Under the pieces are notes generated by a model. It saw only the letters and a list, made by a program, of their open reading frames with translations, was not told the DNA's origin and ran no database searches. Shown piece after piece: positions 7,842-15,715 of a stretch of 64,000 bases of DNA. The DNA is from PFJX01 sp044227325 (GTDB lineage Bacteria > Pseudomonadota > Gammaproteobacteria > Burkholderiales > Thiobacillaceae). The stretch is from positions 248,001 to 312,000 of the forward strand of contig JBGAFI010000003.1 of the NCBI GenBank assembly GCA_044227325.1, given 5' to 3'. Position 1 is the first letter of the stretch. Every line of letters starts with the position of its first letter. The translations under genes were made by a program, and so were the position numbers.

Positions 7842-9008
7842 TCAGGCGTACCTGCGCAAGCGCAGGGAGAACTGGGACAGGGCTTCGATGCCGCTGGCCT
7901 CGGCCCTCTGGCACCACTCCTGCAACTGGCGCACCAGCTGTTCGCTGCTGGCGGTGGAGCGGCTCCACAGGGCGGTGAGATCCTGGCGCATCTGGTAAAG
8001 GGTCTTGAGCCGGTCGCTCTTGGCCAGCACGGAAAGCAGTTCGGCCTTCTCGACCGGCTTCAGCGCGCTCTGGTCCAGGTTCAGCCAGCGGCGCACCTTG
8101 GCCGCGTCGGGCAGGGCGCCGCGCAGCTTGTCCAACTCCTGGGCGTAGGCCTGTTTCATGCCGCGCCGATAACGGGTGAGCACGTCGTAGCGGTGGGTGA
8201 TGATGGCGTGCAGCAGATCGGCGTCGCAGAAATGCTTGATCTCGCCCCAGCGCACCCGGGGCGCCACCTTCTTGACGCTGGCCAGGCCCAGGATTTCCAG
8301 GGCGCGGATGTAGGCCCAGCCGATGTCGAACTCGTACCAGCGGTTGGACAGCTTGGCGGAGCTGCCGTAGGCGTGGTGGTTGTTGTGCAGCTCCTCGCCG
8401 CCGATCAGGATGCCCCAGGGCAGGATGTTGGTGCTGGCGTCCTCGCAGGTGAAATTGCGGTAGCCCCAGTAATGGCCGACGCCGTTGATGATGCCGGCGG
8501 CGGTGATGGGAATCCACAGCATCTGCACGGCCCAGATGGTGATACCGATGGGGCCGAACAGCAGGATGTCGATACCCAGCATGAGGGTGATGCCGCTCGC
8601 CGAATGGCTGGAATAGAGGTTGTGCTCCAGCCAGTCGTCCGGCGTGCCGCGCCCGTAGCGTTCCAGGGTTTCCTGGTTTTTCGCTTCCGCGCGGTAAAGC
8701 TCGGCGCCTTCCAGCAACACCTTGCGGAGGCCGACCACCTGCGGGCTGTGCGGGTCCTCCGGGGTTTCGCACTTGGCGTGATGCTTGCGGTGGATGCTGG
8801 CCCATTCCTTGGTGACGATGCCGGTGGTCAGCCAGAGCCAGAAGCGGAAGAAATGGCTGGCGATGGGGTGGAGATCGAGCGCCCGGTGGGCTTGGGCGCG
8901 ATGCAGGAAAATCGTGACGCAGGCGATGGTGACGTGGGTCAGCGCCAGGGTGACCACGACGTAGCCCCACCAGGGCAAATCTATTAAACCATTGAGGTAA
9001 TTGGACAT
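7842..9008 (-). CDS. Acyl-CoA/acyl-lipid delta-9 fatty acid desaturase
   Basis: This 388-residue membrane di-iron enzyme introduces a cis double bond into saturated acyl chains, setting membrane fluidity. The three histidine clusters are HRAQAH (36-41), HRKHH (73-77) and HNNHH (208-212), the order and spacing of the stearoyl-CoA desaturase-like family. Hydrophobic stretches at about 12-34 and 50-66 and another pair near 140-175 provide the membrane hairpins. I chose the ATG at 9008, with AGAGAA upstream, over an ATG at 9029 that adds seven residues and has no ribosome binding site. The C-terminal tail of about 120 residues after the last histidine cluster is longer than in the core domain and is charged, probably cytoplasmic. 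Confidence 0.92.
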   Translation of the reverse strand: MSNYLNGLIDLPWWGYVVVTLALTHVTIACVTIFLHRAQAHRALDLHPIASHFFRFWLWLTTGIVTKEWASIHRKHHAKCETPEDPHSPQVVGLRKVLLEGAELYRAEAKNQETLERYGRGTPDDWLEHNLYSSHSASGITLMLGIDILLFGPIGITIWAVQMLWIPITAAGIINGVGHYWGYRNFTCEDASTNILPWGILIGGEELHNNHHAYGSSAKLSNRWYEFDIGWAYIRALEILGLASVKKVAPRVRWGEIKHFCDADLLHAIITHRYDVLTRYRRGMKQAYAQELDKLRGALPDAAKVRRWLNLDQSALKPVEKAELLSVLAKSDRLKTLYQMRQDLTALWSRSTASSEQLVRQLQEWCQRAEASGIEALSQFSLRLRRYA

Positions 9009-9052
9009 TGGGTTCTCTAATTCAGACAATACAATCGCATTTTACGCGCGCC

Positions 9053-10336
9053 CTATCGGGCGGCAAGCGGCTTTTCCGGCAGGTGGACGACCCGTTGCGG
9101 GAAGGGAATTTCGATGTTCTCTTTACTGAATGCGTCCCAGATCGCCCAGTTCAAGTCGGAACGCAGATTCGGTTCTCCCGCTTCCGGGTCGCTGATCCAC
9201 ACCACCAGTTCCAGGTTGATGCCGTTGTCGCCGAAGGATTGGAGGCGGACGCGCGGCGCATGGGTGGCGAGCACCCGGTCGTTGGCGGCGGCGATGCCCA
9301 GCAGCAGGTCGCGCACCCTGCCCAGGTCGGAACCGTAGGCCACCTGGATGGGCAGCAGGATCAGGTTGTCCTTGTCGGTGAGGCTGCGGTTGGTCACCGG
9401 CGTGGTGATCATGGTCTCGTTGGGAATGATGTGCTCGCTGCCGTCCAGACCGCGCAAGACGGTGTAGCGCGTGGCGATCCGTTTGACCTCCCCGTACTGC
9501 TTGTCCACCTGCACCATGTCGCCGATGCGGATGGATTGCTCCAGCAGCAGGGTGAAACCGGACACGTAGTTGGCCGCGATCTTTTGCAGGCCCAGGCCCA
9601 GGCCGACGCCCAGGGCGCCGCCGAACACCGACAGCACGGTGATGTCGATGCCCACCAGCGGCAGGACGATCAGCACGGCGAGAATGATGAACAGGCCGCG
9701 GGTCAGCTTGGTGAAGGCCAGACGCAGGTTGGGCGCCAGCGGCAGAACGCCGATCAGACGGCTCTCCACCAGATGGGCCAGCCAGAGCGCGAGCATCAGC
9801 GCGCCGCTCAGGGAAAGCAGGCCGACCAGTGCGGAATACAGGGAGAGGTGCTGCTTGCCGATGTTGAAACCGACGCCGTCCAGCGCGGCCACCGCTTCGT
9901 CGAGAAATCCGGTCAGGTGCAGGGCGAACACGCTCCATACCGCCCAGGCGACGATCCGCTCCACGAGATGCAGGGTGCGACTGGGTTTCAGGAGCCGGCG
10001 CAGGATGAAGAGGCAGCCCTGGATCGCGATGAAGGCCAGGATCAGGGGCACGGCCAGGTTGAGCACGTGCACGTCCTGCCATTTGCCCAACACCGCGCGG
10101 CCGATCAGGACGGCGGGCAGCAGGGCGATGGGCAGGATCAGGCGGTTCCAGTCCGCCGCGCTGAGGTGCTCGCGCAGGCCGGCGGTCTCCCCGGTCCGGC
10201 CCCGCAAGGCCCGCAGGCCGAGCCAGGTCAGCGCCGCGACGGCGGCAAGCAAGGCCGCCTCGATCAGCATGGCCGTGTTGCCCAGATTCGCGATGACCGG
10301 CGCGATCAGGCTGTCGAATTGGTGCTGGGTGTTCAA
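9053..10336 (-). CDS. Mechanosensitive ion channel (MscS family)
   Basis: This roughly 427-residue MscS-type channel would release small solutes during hypo-osmotic shock. It has six or more hydrophobic segments in the N-terminal half. The pore-lining TM3 pattern follows, GGALGVGLGLGLQKIAANYVSG, then the beta domain (SIRIGDMVQVDKQYGEVKRI) and the C-terminal domain ending in IEIPFPQR. I place the start at a TTG (10336) whose last bases overlap the stop of the upstream nuclease gene (TTGA), because hydrophobic family-like sequence continues to it. The ATG at 10270 is the alternative and removes 22 residues. It is the last gene of a unit cbbR1-rsmB-nuclease-mscS on the minus strand. Confidence 0.9.
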   Translation of the reverse strand: MNTQHQFDSLIAPVIANLGNTAMLIEAALLAAVAALTWLGLRALRGRTGETAGLREHLSAADWNRLILPIALLPAVLIGRAVLGKWQDVHVLNLAVPLILAFIAIQGCLFILRRLLKPSRTLHLVERIVAWAVWSVFALHLTGFLDEAVAALDGVGFNIGKQHLSLYSALVGLLSLSGALMLALWLAHLVESRLIGVLPLAPNLRLAFTKLTRGLFIILAVLIVLPLVGIDITVLSVFGGALGVGLGLGLQKIAANYVSGFTLLLEQSIRIGDMVQVDKQYGEVKRIATRYTVLRGLDGSEHIIPNETMITTPVTNRSLTDKDNLILLPIQVAYGSDLGRVRDLLLGIAAANDRVLATHAPRVRLQSFGDNGINLELVVWISDPEAGEPNLRSDLNWAIWDAFSKENIEIPFPQRVVHLPEKPLAAR

Positions 10337-10902
10337 GGTCGAGCGTCCTGTTTCAAGGGCAGCGAATGGATTTTGTGGCGGCGCCAGTTTGCCGCATAGG
10401 CCTCCGCCAGGGTGGGGTTGCCGCGCAGCAGCAGCAGATTTTCCGCGTTGCGATGCTGAGCGGCCCGGGTGAAGTTGAAGGAACCGGTGATCACCACCGC
10501 ATCCGGCGTGCCGTTGTCGATCACCATCACCTTGTTGTGGGCGGCCGCGTGCTCCGCGTCGATCCAGACCGGCACGCCTTGTTGCGCCAGCCAGGAGACC
10601 AGGCTGGTGGCGCCGGTTTCCGTCTGCAGGCGGTCGGCGATCACCCGCGCGTCCACACCGCGCCGCTTCGCCGCGACCAGGGCCGCGGCGATGTCCTTGT
10701 GGGTGAAGCTGTAGGCCTGCACCAGGATTTGCCGGCGGGCTTTGTCGATGGCCTCCACCACCAGGGCGGCGGCATCGTCGCCGGGGGTGAAGGCCACCTG
10801 GGCGCTGCCGCGCAGAGACAGTTCCAAGGGCGGCGAGGCCAGCGCCGGCCAACACGCCAGCGCGCCCGACAAGGCGATGGCCGCGACGCGCAAGGCGGAC
10901 AT
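10333..10902 (-). CDS. Secreted phospholipase D-like endonuclease, single HKD motif
   Basis: This 189-residue protein has an N-terminal signal peptide (residues 1-23, ending ALAS) and one HKD catalytic motif, H122-N-K124 with D129, followed by GSFNF (140-144). That pattern is typical of the Nuc/EDTA-resistant nuclease branch, which works as a homodimer so that two HKD motifs make one active site. Such enzymes cleave phosphodiester bonds of DNA without a metal ion; a periplasmic location fits the signal peptide. It sits 3 bases after rsmB and overlaps the channel gene by 4 bases. A phospholipid substrate cannot be excluded. Confidence 0.88.
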   Translation of the reverse strand: MSALRVAAIALSGALACWPALASPPLELSLRGSAQVAFTPGDDAAALVVEAIDKARRQILVQAYSFTHKDIAAALVAAKRRGVDARVIADRLQTETGATSLVSWLAQQGVPVWIDAEHAAAHNKVMVIDNGTPDAVVITGSFNFTRAAQHRNAENLLLLRGNPTLAEAYAANWRRHKIHSLPLKQDARP

Positions 10903-10905
10903 GGC

Positions 10906-12237
10906 CTAGGCGTTTCTTTCCAGCACCGCCGCGAAGAACCCGTCGGTGCCATGCCGGGCCGGATCGAGGCGCAAGTAGGTGCCCATCTCCAGGACGACTT
11001 TCTGGGCGTCCAATGCGTCGCCGGCGGGGATCAGGTGGAAATCGCCGTGCCCGGCCAGGAAGGCCTCGACGATGGCCTCGTTCTCCTCGGTCAGCAGGCT
11101 GCACGTGGCGTAGACCAGGCGGCCGCCGGGTTTGACCAGGCTCGCGGCGGCGGCCAGGATGTTCGCCTGTTTCGCGTTCAACTCGGCCACCGATTCGGGC
11201 GTCTGGCGCCATTTCAGATCCGGGTTGCGGCGCAGGGTGCCCATGCCGGAACAGGGGGCGTCCACCAGCACCCGGTCGAACTTGCCCGCCAGGCGTTTCA
11301 CCTTGGTGTCCCGTTCGTGGGCGATGAGCAGGCCCTGGACGTTGGACAGGCCGGAGCGGGCCAGACGCGGCTTCAGTTTCGCCAGGCGCTTTTCCGAGAC
11401 GTCGAAGGCGTACAGGCGACCGCTGCTGTGCATCATCGCCCCCAGCATCAGGGTCTTGCCGCCGGCGCCGGCGCAGAAATCGCACACCATCTCGCCGCGC
11501 TTGGGCGCCAGCAACAGGCCGAGCAACTGGCTGCCTTCGTCCTGCACCTCGAAGCCGCCGTCCAGGAACAGCGGGTGTTTCTGTAGGGCGGGCTTGCCCT
11601 GCAGGCGGATGCCCAGGCGCGAAATAGGCGTGGGTGTGGCCGGGATGCCGGCCTGGGCCAGCGCGGCGAGCACGTCTTCCCGCCCGGCCTTGATCGTGTT
11701 GACACGCAAGTCTAGTGGCGCCGGACTGTTCAATGCCGCCATCAGGGCCGGCAGCGCGTCGCCGTAAAGGGCGGCGAGGCGTTCTTGCAGCCAGTCGGGC
11801 AGGTCCAGCCGCACCGCTTCCGCTTGCGCGGACAGATCCGCGCTTTTCAGGCCGCGCAGCCAGTCCAGATCGTTCTTCTGCACCAGATTCTCGAACTCGC
11901 GCAGGTTGCGCCCGCCGTGGCGCGCCATCCAGGCGAGCAGCAACCGGCGCGGCGTCGCCGGCTCGGCGAGGACGCGCAGGCTGCGCAGATGGCGCAGCAC
12001 GCCGTACACGGCCTCGGCGATGAAGGCCCGGTCGCGCGCGCCGAGCTTGGGGTAATCACGGAAGAAGCCGGACAACAGCACGTCCGCCGGACGGTCCAGC
12101 GCCAGCACCAGTTCCAGGGCCTCGATGGCGGGGGCCAGGTCCGGACCGGAGGCGCCGGGCGCCGCCGCCGGTTCGGGACCGGCGCGTTTCGCGGCGGCCC
12201 GCTGGGTGTTCCTGGGTTTAGATTTTGGCGATGTCAT
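10906..12237 (-). CDS. rsmB: RsmB-type rRNA (cytosine-5) methyltransferase
   Basis: This 443-residue SAM-dependent RNA m5C methyltransferase most resembles RsmB, which methylates C967 of 16S rRNA. The N-terminal NusB-like RNA-binding region is at about 35-170. The Rossmann fold has the SAM-binding DFCAGAGGKT stretch, and the two catalytic cysteines are in the VDAPCSG (C329) and TCS (C379) motifs. The first 30 residues are low-complexity (KSKPRNTQRAAAKRAGPEPAAAP) and may be a basic tail. The gene starts inside the end of cbbR1 (20-base overlap), so it appears to be co-transcribed with a carbon-fixation regulator, although no functional link is known. RsmF-like activity is the alternative. Confidence 0.85.
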   Translation of the reverse strand: MTSPKSKPRNTQRAAAKRAGPEPAAAPGASGPDLAPAIEALELVLALDRPADVLLSGFFRDYPKLGARDRAFIAEAVYGVLRHLRSLRVLAEPATPRRLLLAWMARHGGRNLREFENLVQKNDLDWLRGLKSADLSAQAEAVRLDLPDWLQERLAALYGDALPALMAALNSPAPLDLRVNTIKAGREDVLAALAQAGIPATPTPISRLGIRLQGKPALQKHPLFLDGGFEVQDEGSQLLGLLLAPKRGEMVCDFCAGAGGKTLMLGAMMHSSGRLYAFDVSEKRLAKLKPRLARSGLSNVQGLLIAHERDTKVKRLAGKFDRVLVDAPCSGMGTLRRNPDLKWRQTPESVAELNAKQANILAAAASLVKPGGRLVYATCSLLTEENEAIVEAFLAGHGDFHLIPAGDALDAQKVVLEMGTYLRLDPARHGTDGFFAAVLERNA

Positions 12238-13126
12238 GACGGGTACCGTGGGTAAGGAGGAAGTCCAGGAAGGTGCGCGCCACCACCGTGCGTTGGCGTC
12301 CGGCGGGATAGACCGCGTACCACTGGCGCATGATCGGGAAGCCCTGCACGTCGAGCACGGCGAACTGGGCGGGATGGTGCAGGGCCAGCGTGTGGCGGGA
12401 CAGGACGGATACCCCCAGTCCGGCGAGCACGGCTTGCTTGATGGCCTCGGTATTGCCCAATTCCATGCGCGCGGTCAGCGACAGGCCATGCTCGGCGAAC
12501 AGGCGTTCCACCGCCTTGCGGGTGCCGGAGCCGGGTTCCCGCATGAGCCAGGGTTCTTCCGCCAGGCGCGCCAGGGATATGTGTTTTTTATGGGCGAGTG
12601 GATGGTTGGGGGCGGCGAGCACGACCAGAGGGTTATCCATGAACGGGATCGCCGTCACCGCGAGACCCTCCGGCGGCTGCCCCAGAATGTAGAGATCGTC
12701 CAGTCCGGACGTCAGGTTTTCCAGCACCTGCTCCCGGTTGGTGACCCGCAGCGAGGCTTTCACGCCGGGATGCAGCTGGGCGAACTCCCCCAGCAGGCGG
12801 GGCACGAAATAGGTGGCGTTGGTGATGGCCACCAGGCGCAGATTGCCCTTCGTCAATCCGCTGCGCGCCACCAGGGACAGCTCGAAACGTTTCAGCGCGC
12901 CGAGGATCTCCCGGGAGGCGGCGACCAGTTCCTGGCCCTGTTCGGTGAGCTGCACCCGCTTGCCGTTCTGCTCCATGAGGGGCTGGCCGACGGCTTCACT
13001 CAGCTTTTTCATCTGCATGGAGACGCCCGGCTGGGACAGGTGCAATTCCTCCGCCGCCCGAGACAGGGAGAGGTGGCGGGCGGCGGATTCGAAAACCTGG
13101 AGTTGGCGCAGCGTCAGATGCAGCAT
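12218..13126 (-). CDS. cbbR: LysR-type regulator CbbR of the form II RuBisCO cluster
   Basis: This 302-residue LysR-family transcription factor has an N-terminal winged helix-turn-helix (residues 3-62, LRQLQVFESAARHLSLSRAAEELHLS...VSMQMKKLSEAVG) and a C-terminal effector-binding domain, as in CbbR proteins that sense NADPH, ATP or sugar phosphates. It is transcribed divergently from cbbM across a 156-base gap, the usual arrangement for a regulator of the adjacent operon. It is closely similar to the second CbbR at 40412-41362: the VSMQMKKLSEAVG helix is identical and so is most of the effector-domain order. The two therefore probably arose by duplication and may cross-recognise sites. Confidence 0.9.
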   Translation of the reverse strand: MLHLTLRQLQVFESAARHLSLSRAAEELHLSQPGVSMQMKKLSEAVGQPLMEQNGKRVQLTEQGQELVAASREILGALKRFELSLVARSGLTKGNLRLVAITNATYFVPRLLGEFAQLHPGVKASLRVTNREQVLENLTSGLDDLYILGQPPEGLAVTAIPFMDNPLVVLAAPNHPLAHKKHISLARLAEEPWLMREPGSGTRKAVERLFAEHGLSLTARMELGNTEAIKQAVLAGLGVSVLSRHTLALHHPAQFAVLDVQGFPIMRQWYAVYPAGRQRTVVARTFLDFLLTHGTRHDIAKI

Positions 13127-13152
13127 CGTCGAATTATAAGCAATAGATTATG

Positions 13153-13190
13153 CATGGCATCAAAAATCATGATTTTCCCTTATGCGATGG
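13153..13190. promoter_or_regulatory. Conserved CbbR operator-like block in the cbbR1-cbbM intergenic region
   Basis: This 38-base block in the divergent cbbR1/cbbM spacer matches the block at 41456-41493 in the cbbR2/cbbL spacer at 24 of 38 positions. Most identities fall in its first 32 bases (CAT-R-GCAT, AAAATC-R-TGA-Y-T, TTATG). It contains the partial palindrome AAATCATGATTT and several T-N11-A LysR-type spacings. TATAG just downstream (13197-13201) may be the cbbM -10 region. Confidence 0.6.
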
Positions 13191-13282
13191 GTTCTCTATA
13201 GTTCGGCCCCATCCCGAGTAGGTGATTACCGAGTCGTGGTGCCCAATAAAAAAGCACATTTACATCTTTTAAGGAGCAAGTC

Positions 13283-14662
13283 ATGGATCAATCCGCGCGC
13301 TATTCCGACCTCAGCCTGAAAGAAGAAGACCTGATCAAGGGTGGCAAGCACATCCTGGTCGCCTACAAGATGAAGCCGAAGTCCGGCTACGGTTACCTGG
13401 AAGCGGCCGCCCACCTGGCCGCCGAATCCTCCACCGGCACCAACGTCGAAGTGTCCACCACCGATGACTTCACCAAGGGCGTGGACGCCCTGGTCTACCA
13501 CATCGACGAAGCCACCGAAGATCTGCGCATCGCCTACCCGATCGATCTGTTCGACCGCAACATCACCGACGGCCGCATGATGATCGTCTCCTTCCTGACC
13601 CTGGTCATCGGCAACAACCAGGGCATGGGCGACATCGAGCACGCCAAGATGATCGATTTCTACATGCCCGAGCGCGCCATCCAGTTGTTCGACGGCCCCT
13701 CCAAGGACATCTCCGACATGTGGCGCATCCTGGGCCGCCCGGTCAAGGACGGCGGCTACATCGCCGGTACCATCATCAAGCCCAAGCTGGGTCTGCGTCC
13801 CGAGCCGTTCGCCGCCGCCGCCTACCAGTTCTGGCTCGGTGGCGACTTCATCAAGAACGACGAACCCCAGGGCAACCAGGTGTTCTGCCCGGCCAAGAAG
13901 GTCTACCCCCTGGTGTATGACGCCATGAAGCGCGCCCAGGACGAAACCGGCCAGGCCAAGCTGTTCTCCGCCAACATCACCGCCGACGACCACTATGAAA
14001 TGTGCGCCCGCGCCGATTTCATCCTGGAGACGTTCGGACCCGACGCCGACAAGGTGGCCTTCCTGGTCGACGGCTACGTCGGCGGCCCCGGCATGATCAC
14101 CACCGCCCGCCGTCAGTACCCCAACCAGTACCTGCACTATCACCGCGCCGGCCACGGCGCCGTCACCTCCCCGTCCGCGAAGCGCGGCTACAGCGCCTTC
14201 GTGCTGTCCAAGATGTCCCGCCTGCAAGGGGCGTCCGGCATCCACGTCGGCACCATGGGCTACGGCAAGATGGAAGGCGACGCGTCCGACAAGGGCATCG
14301 CCTACATGATCGAGCGCGACGAGTGCCAGGGCCCGGTCTACTTCCAGAAGTGGTACGGCATGAAGCCCACCACCCCGATCATCTCCGGCGGCATGAACGC
14401 GTTGCGTCTGCCCGGCTTCTTCGAGAACCTGGGTCACGGCAACGTCATCAACACCTCCGGCGGCGGCTCCTACGGCCACATCGACAGTCCGGCGGCCGGC
14501 GCGATTTCCCTGCGCCAGTCCTACGAGTGCTGGAAGGCCGGCGCCGATCCAATCGAGTTCGCCAAGGAGCACAAGGAATTCGCCCGCGCCTTCGAGTCCT
14601 TCCCCGGCGACGCCGACAAGCTGTACCCGGGCTGGCGCGAGAAGCTGGGCGTGCATAAGTAA
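13283..14662 (+). CDS. cbbM: Form II ribulose-1,5-bisphosphate carboxylase/oxygenase
   Basis: This 459-residue form II RuBisCO carboxylates ribulose 1,5-bisphosphate in the Calvin-Benson-Bassham cycle and works as a dimer or higher oligomer of large subunits only. Catalytic residues fall at the Rhodospirillum rubrum numbers: K166 in GTIIKPKLGL, and the carbamylated K191 with Mg ligands D193 and E194 in GGDFIKNDEPQGNQ. The loop-6 region GYGKMEGDASDKG is intact. AAGGAG lies about 8 bases upstream of the ATG. Form II enzymes have low CO2/O2 specificity and are usually used at high CO2 or low O2. A terminator follows the gene, and cbbQ1 and cbbO1 lie downstream. Confidence 0.98.
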   Translation: MDQSARYSDLSLKEEDLIKGGKHILVAYKMKPKSGYGYLEAAAHLAAESSTGTNVEVSTTDDFTKGVDALVYHIDEATEDLRIAYPIDLFDRNITDGRMMIVSFLTLVIGNNQGMGDIEHAKMIDFYMPERAIQLFDGPSKDISDMWRILGRPVKDGGYIAGTIIKPKLGLRPEPFAAAAYQFWLGGDFIKNDEPQGNQVFCPAKKVYPLVYDAMKRAQDETGQAKLFSANITADDHYEMCARADFILETFGPDADKVAFLVDGYVGGPGMITTARRQYPNQYLHYHRAGHGAVTSPSAKRGYSAFVLSKMSRLQGASGIHVGTMGYGKMEGDASDKGIAYMIERDECQGPVYFQKWYGMKPTTPIISGGMNALRLPGFFENLGHGNVINTSGGGSYGHIDSPAAGAISLRQSYECWKAGADPIEFAKEHKEFARAFESFPGDADKLYPGWREKLGVHK

Positions 14663-14685
14663 GCCGATACGCCTGCTTGAAAACA

Positions 14686-14716
14686 AAACGCCCCCGGCTT
14701 GCTGGGGGCGTTTTTG
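14686..14716 (+). terminator. Rho-independent terminator or attenuator after cbbM
   Basis: A hairpin with arms ACGCCCCC and GGGGGCGT around GGCTTGCT is followed by TTTTTG and preceded by AAAACAAAA. Because cbbQ1 starts only about 40 bases later on the same strand, it probably limits read-through and so makes RuBisCO mRNA more abundant than cbbQ/cbbO mRNA. Confidence 0.88.
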
Positions 14717-14757
14717 TTCCGCCAAATTGTTTTGACGGCCAGTCGATGGAGTGAGCA

Positions 14758-15561
14758 ATGACCGACAAAGAGCAATACAAAGTCCACAAGGAACCCTACT
14801 ACCAGGCCCAGGGCAAGGAAGTGCCGCTTTACGAAGCCGCCTACCGCAACCGCCTGCCGGTCATGGTGAAAGGCCCCACCGGCTGCGGCAAATCCCGCTT
14901 CGTCGAATACATGGCCTGGAAGCTGGGCAAGCCCCTGATCACCGTGGCCTGCAACGAGGACATGACCGCGTCCGACCTGGTGGGACGCTACCTGCTGGAA
15001 GCCAACGGCACCCGCTGGCTGGACGGCCCGCTCACCGTCGCCGCCCGCATCGGCGCGATCTGCTATCTCGACGAGATCGTCGAGGCGCGCCAGGACACCA
15101 CCGTGGTCATCCACCCGCTGACCGACCATCGCCGCGTCCTGCCCCTGGACAAGAAGGGCGAGCTGATCGAGGCCCATCCCGACTTCCAACTGGTGATCTC
15201 CTACAACCCGGGCTACCAGTCCCTGATGAAGGATCTGAAGCAGTCCACCAAGCAGCGCTTCACCGCCTTCGATTTCGACTACCCGGACGCCGCCCTGGAA
15301 ACCACCATCCTGGCCAAGGAAGCGGGCCTGGACGAGGCCACCGCCGGCAAGCTGGTGAAGATCGGCCAGACCGCGCGCAACCTGAAAGGCCACGGCCTGG
15401 ACGAAGGCATCTCCACCCGCCTGCTGGTGTACGCCGCCACCCTGATCAAGGACGGCGTGGAACCCGTGGATGCCTGCCGCATGGCTCTGGTGCGGCCCAT
15501 CACCGACGACGCCGACATCCGCGAAACGCTGGATCACGCCATCGACGCGACGTTCGCCTGA
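14758..15561 (+). CDS. cbbQ: RuBisCO activase AAA+ subunit CbbQ (form II partner)
   Basis: This 267-residue MoxR-type AAA+ ATPase has Walker A GPTGCGKS at 39-46, Walker B ICYLDEIVE with D105 and E106, and a sensor-like ISYNPGYQS segment. With CbbO it forms the CbbQO activase, which uses ATP hydrolysis to remove inhibitory sugar phosphates from RuBisCO active sites. In Acidithiobacillus ferrooxidans distinct CbbQO pairs serve distinct RuBisCO forms, and the position here behind cbbM suggests it serves CbbM. It is strongly similar to CbbQ2 at 43565-44368 along its whole length. The start is the first ATG after a GGAGTGAGC element. Confidence 0.95.
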   Translation: MTDKEQYKVHKEPYYQAQGKEVPLYEAAYRNRLPVMVKGPTGCGKSRFVEYMAWKLGKPLITVACNEDMTASDLVGRYLLEANGTRWLDGPLTVAARIGAICYLDEIVEARQDTTVVIHPLTDHRRVLPLDKKGELIEAHPDFQLVISYNPGYQSLMKDLKQSTKQRFTAFDFDYPDAALETTILAKEAGLDEATAGKLVKIGQTARNLKGHGLDEGISTRLLVYAATLIKDGVEPVDACRMALVRPITDDADIRETLDHAIDATFA

Positions 15562-15593
15562 TGCGCCAGACTTTCTCCAGCCTTTACGGGAGC

Positions 15594-15696
15594 GTTCCCC
15601 CCTTTGGAAAAGGGGGGACAGGGGGGATTATTCCCGGCTACGCCCAACCCAACACCCGTAAATCCCCCCCAGCCCCCCTTTGGAAAAGGGGGGAGA
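15594..15696. repeat. GC-rich palindromic repeat, family A copy 2
   Basis: Two arms of the form CCCCCCTTTGG-AAAAGGGGGG surround a spacer of about 45 bases between cbbQ1 and cbbO1. The downstream arm ends about 20 bases before the cbbO1 start codon, so its GGGGGGAGAG tail and stem could influence cbbO1 translation. Confidence 0.85.
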
Positions 15697-15715
15697 GCCC
15701 CAACGGCCCACGTCC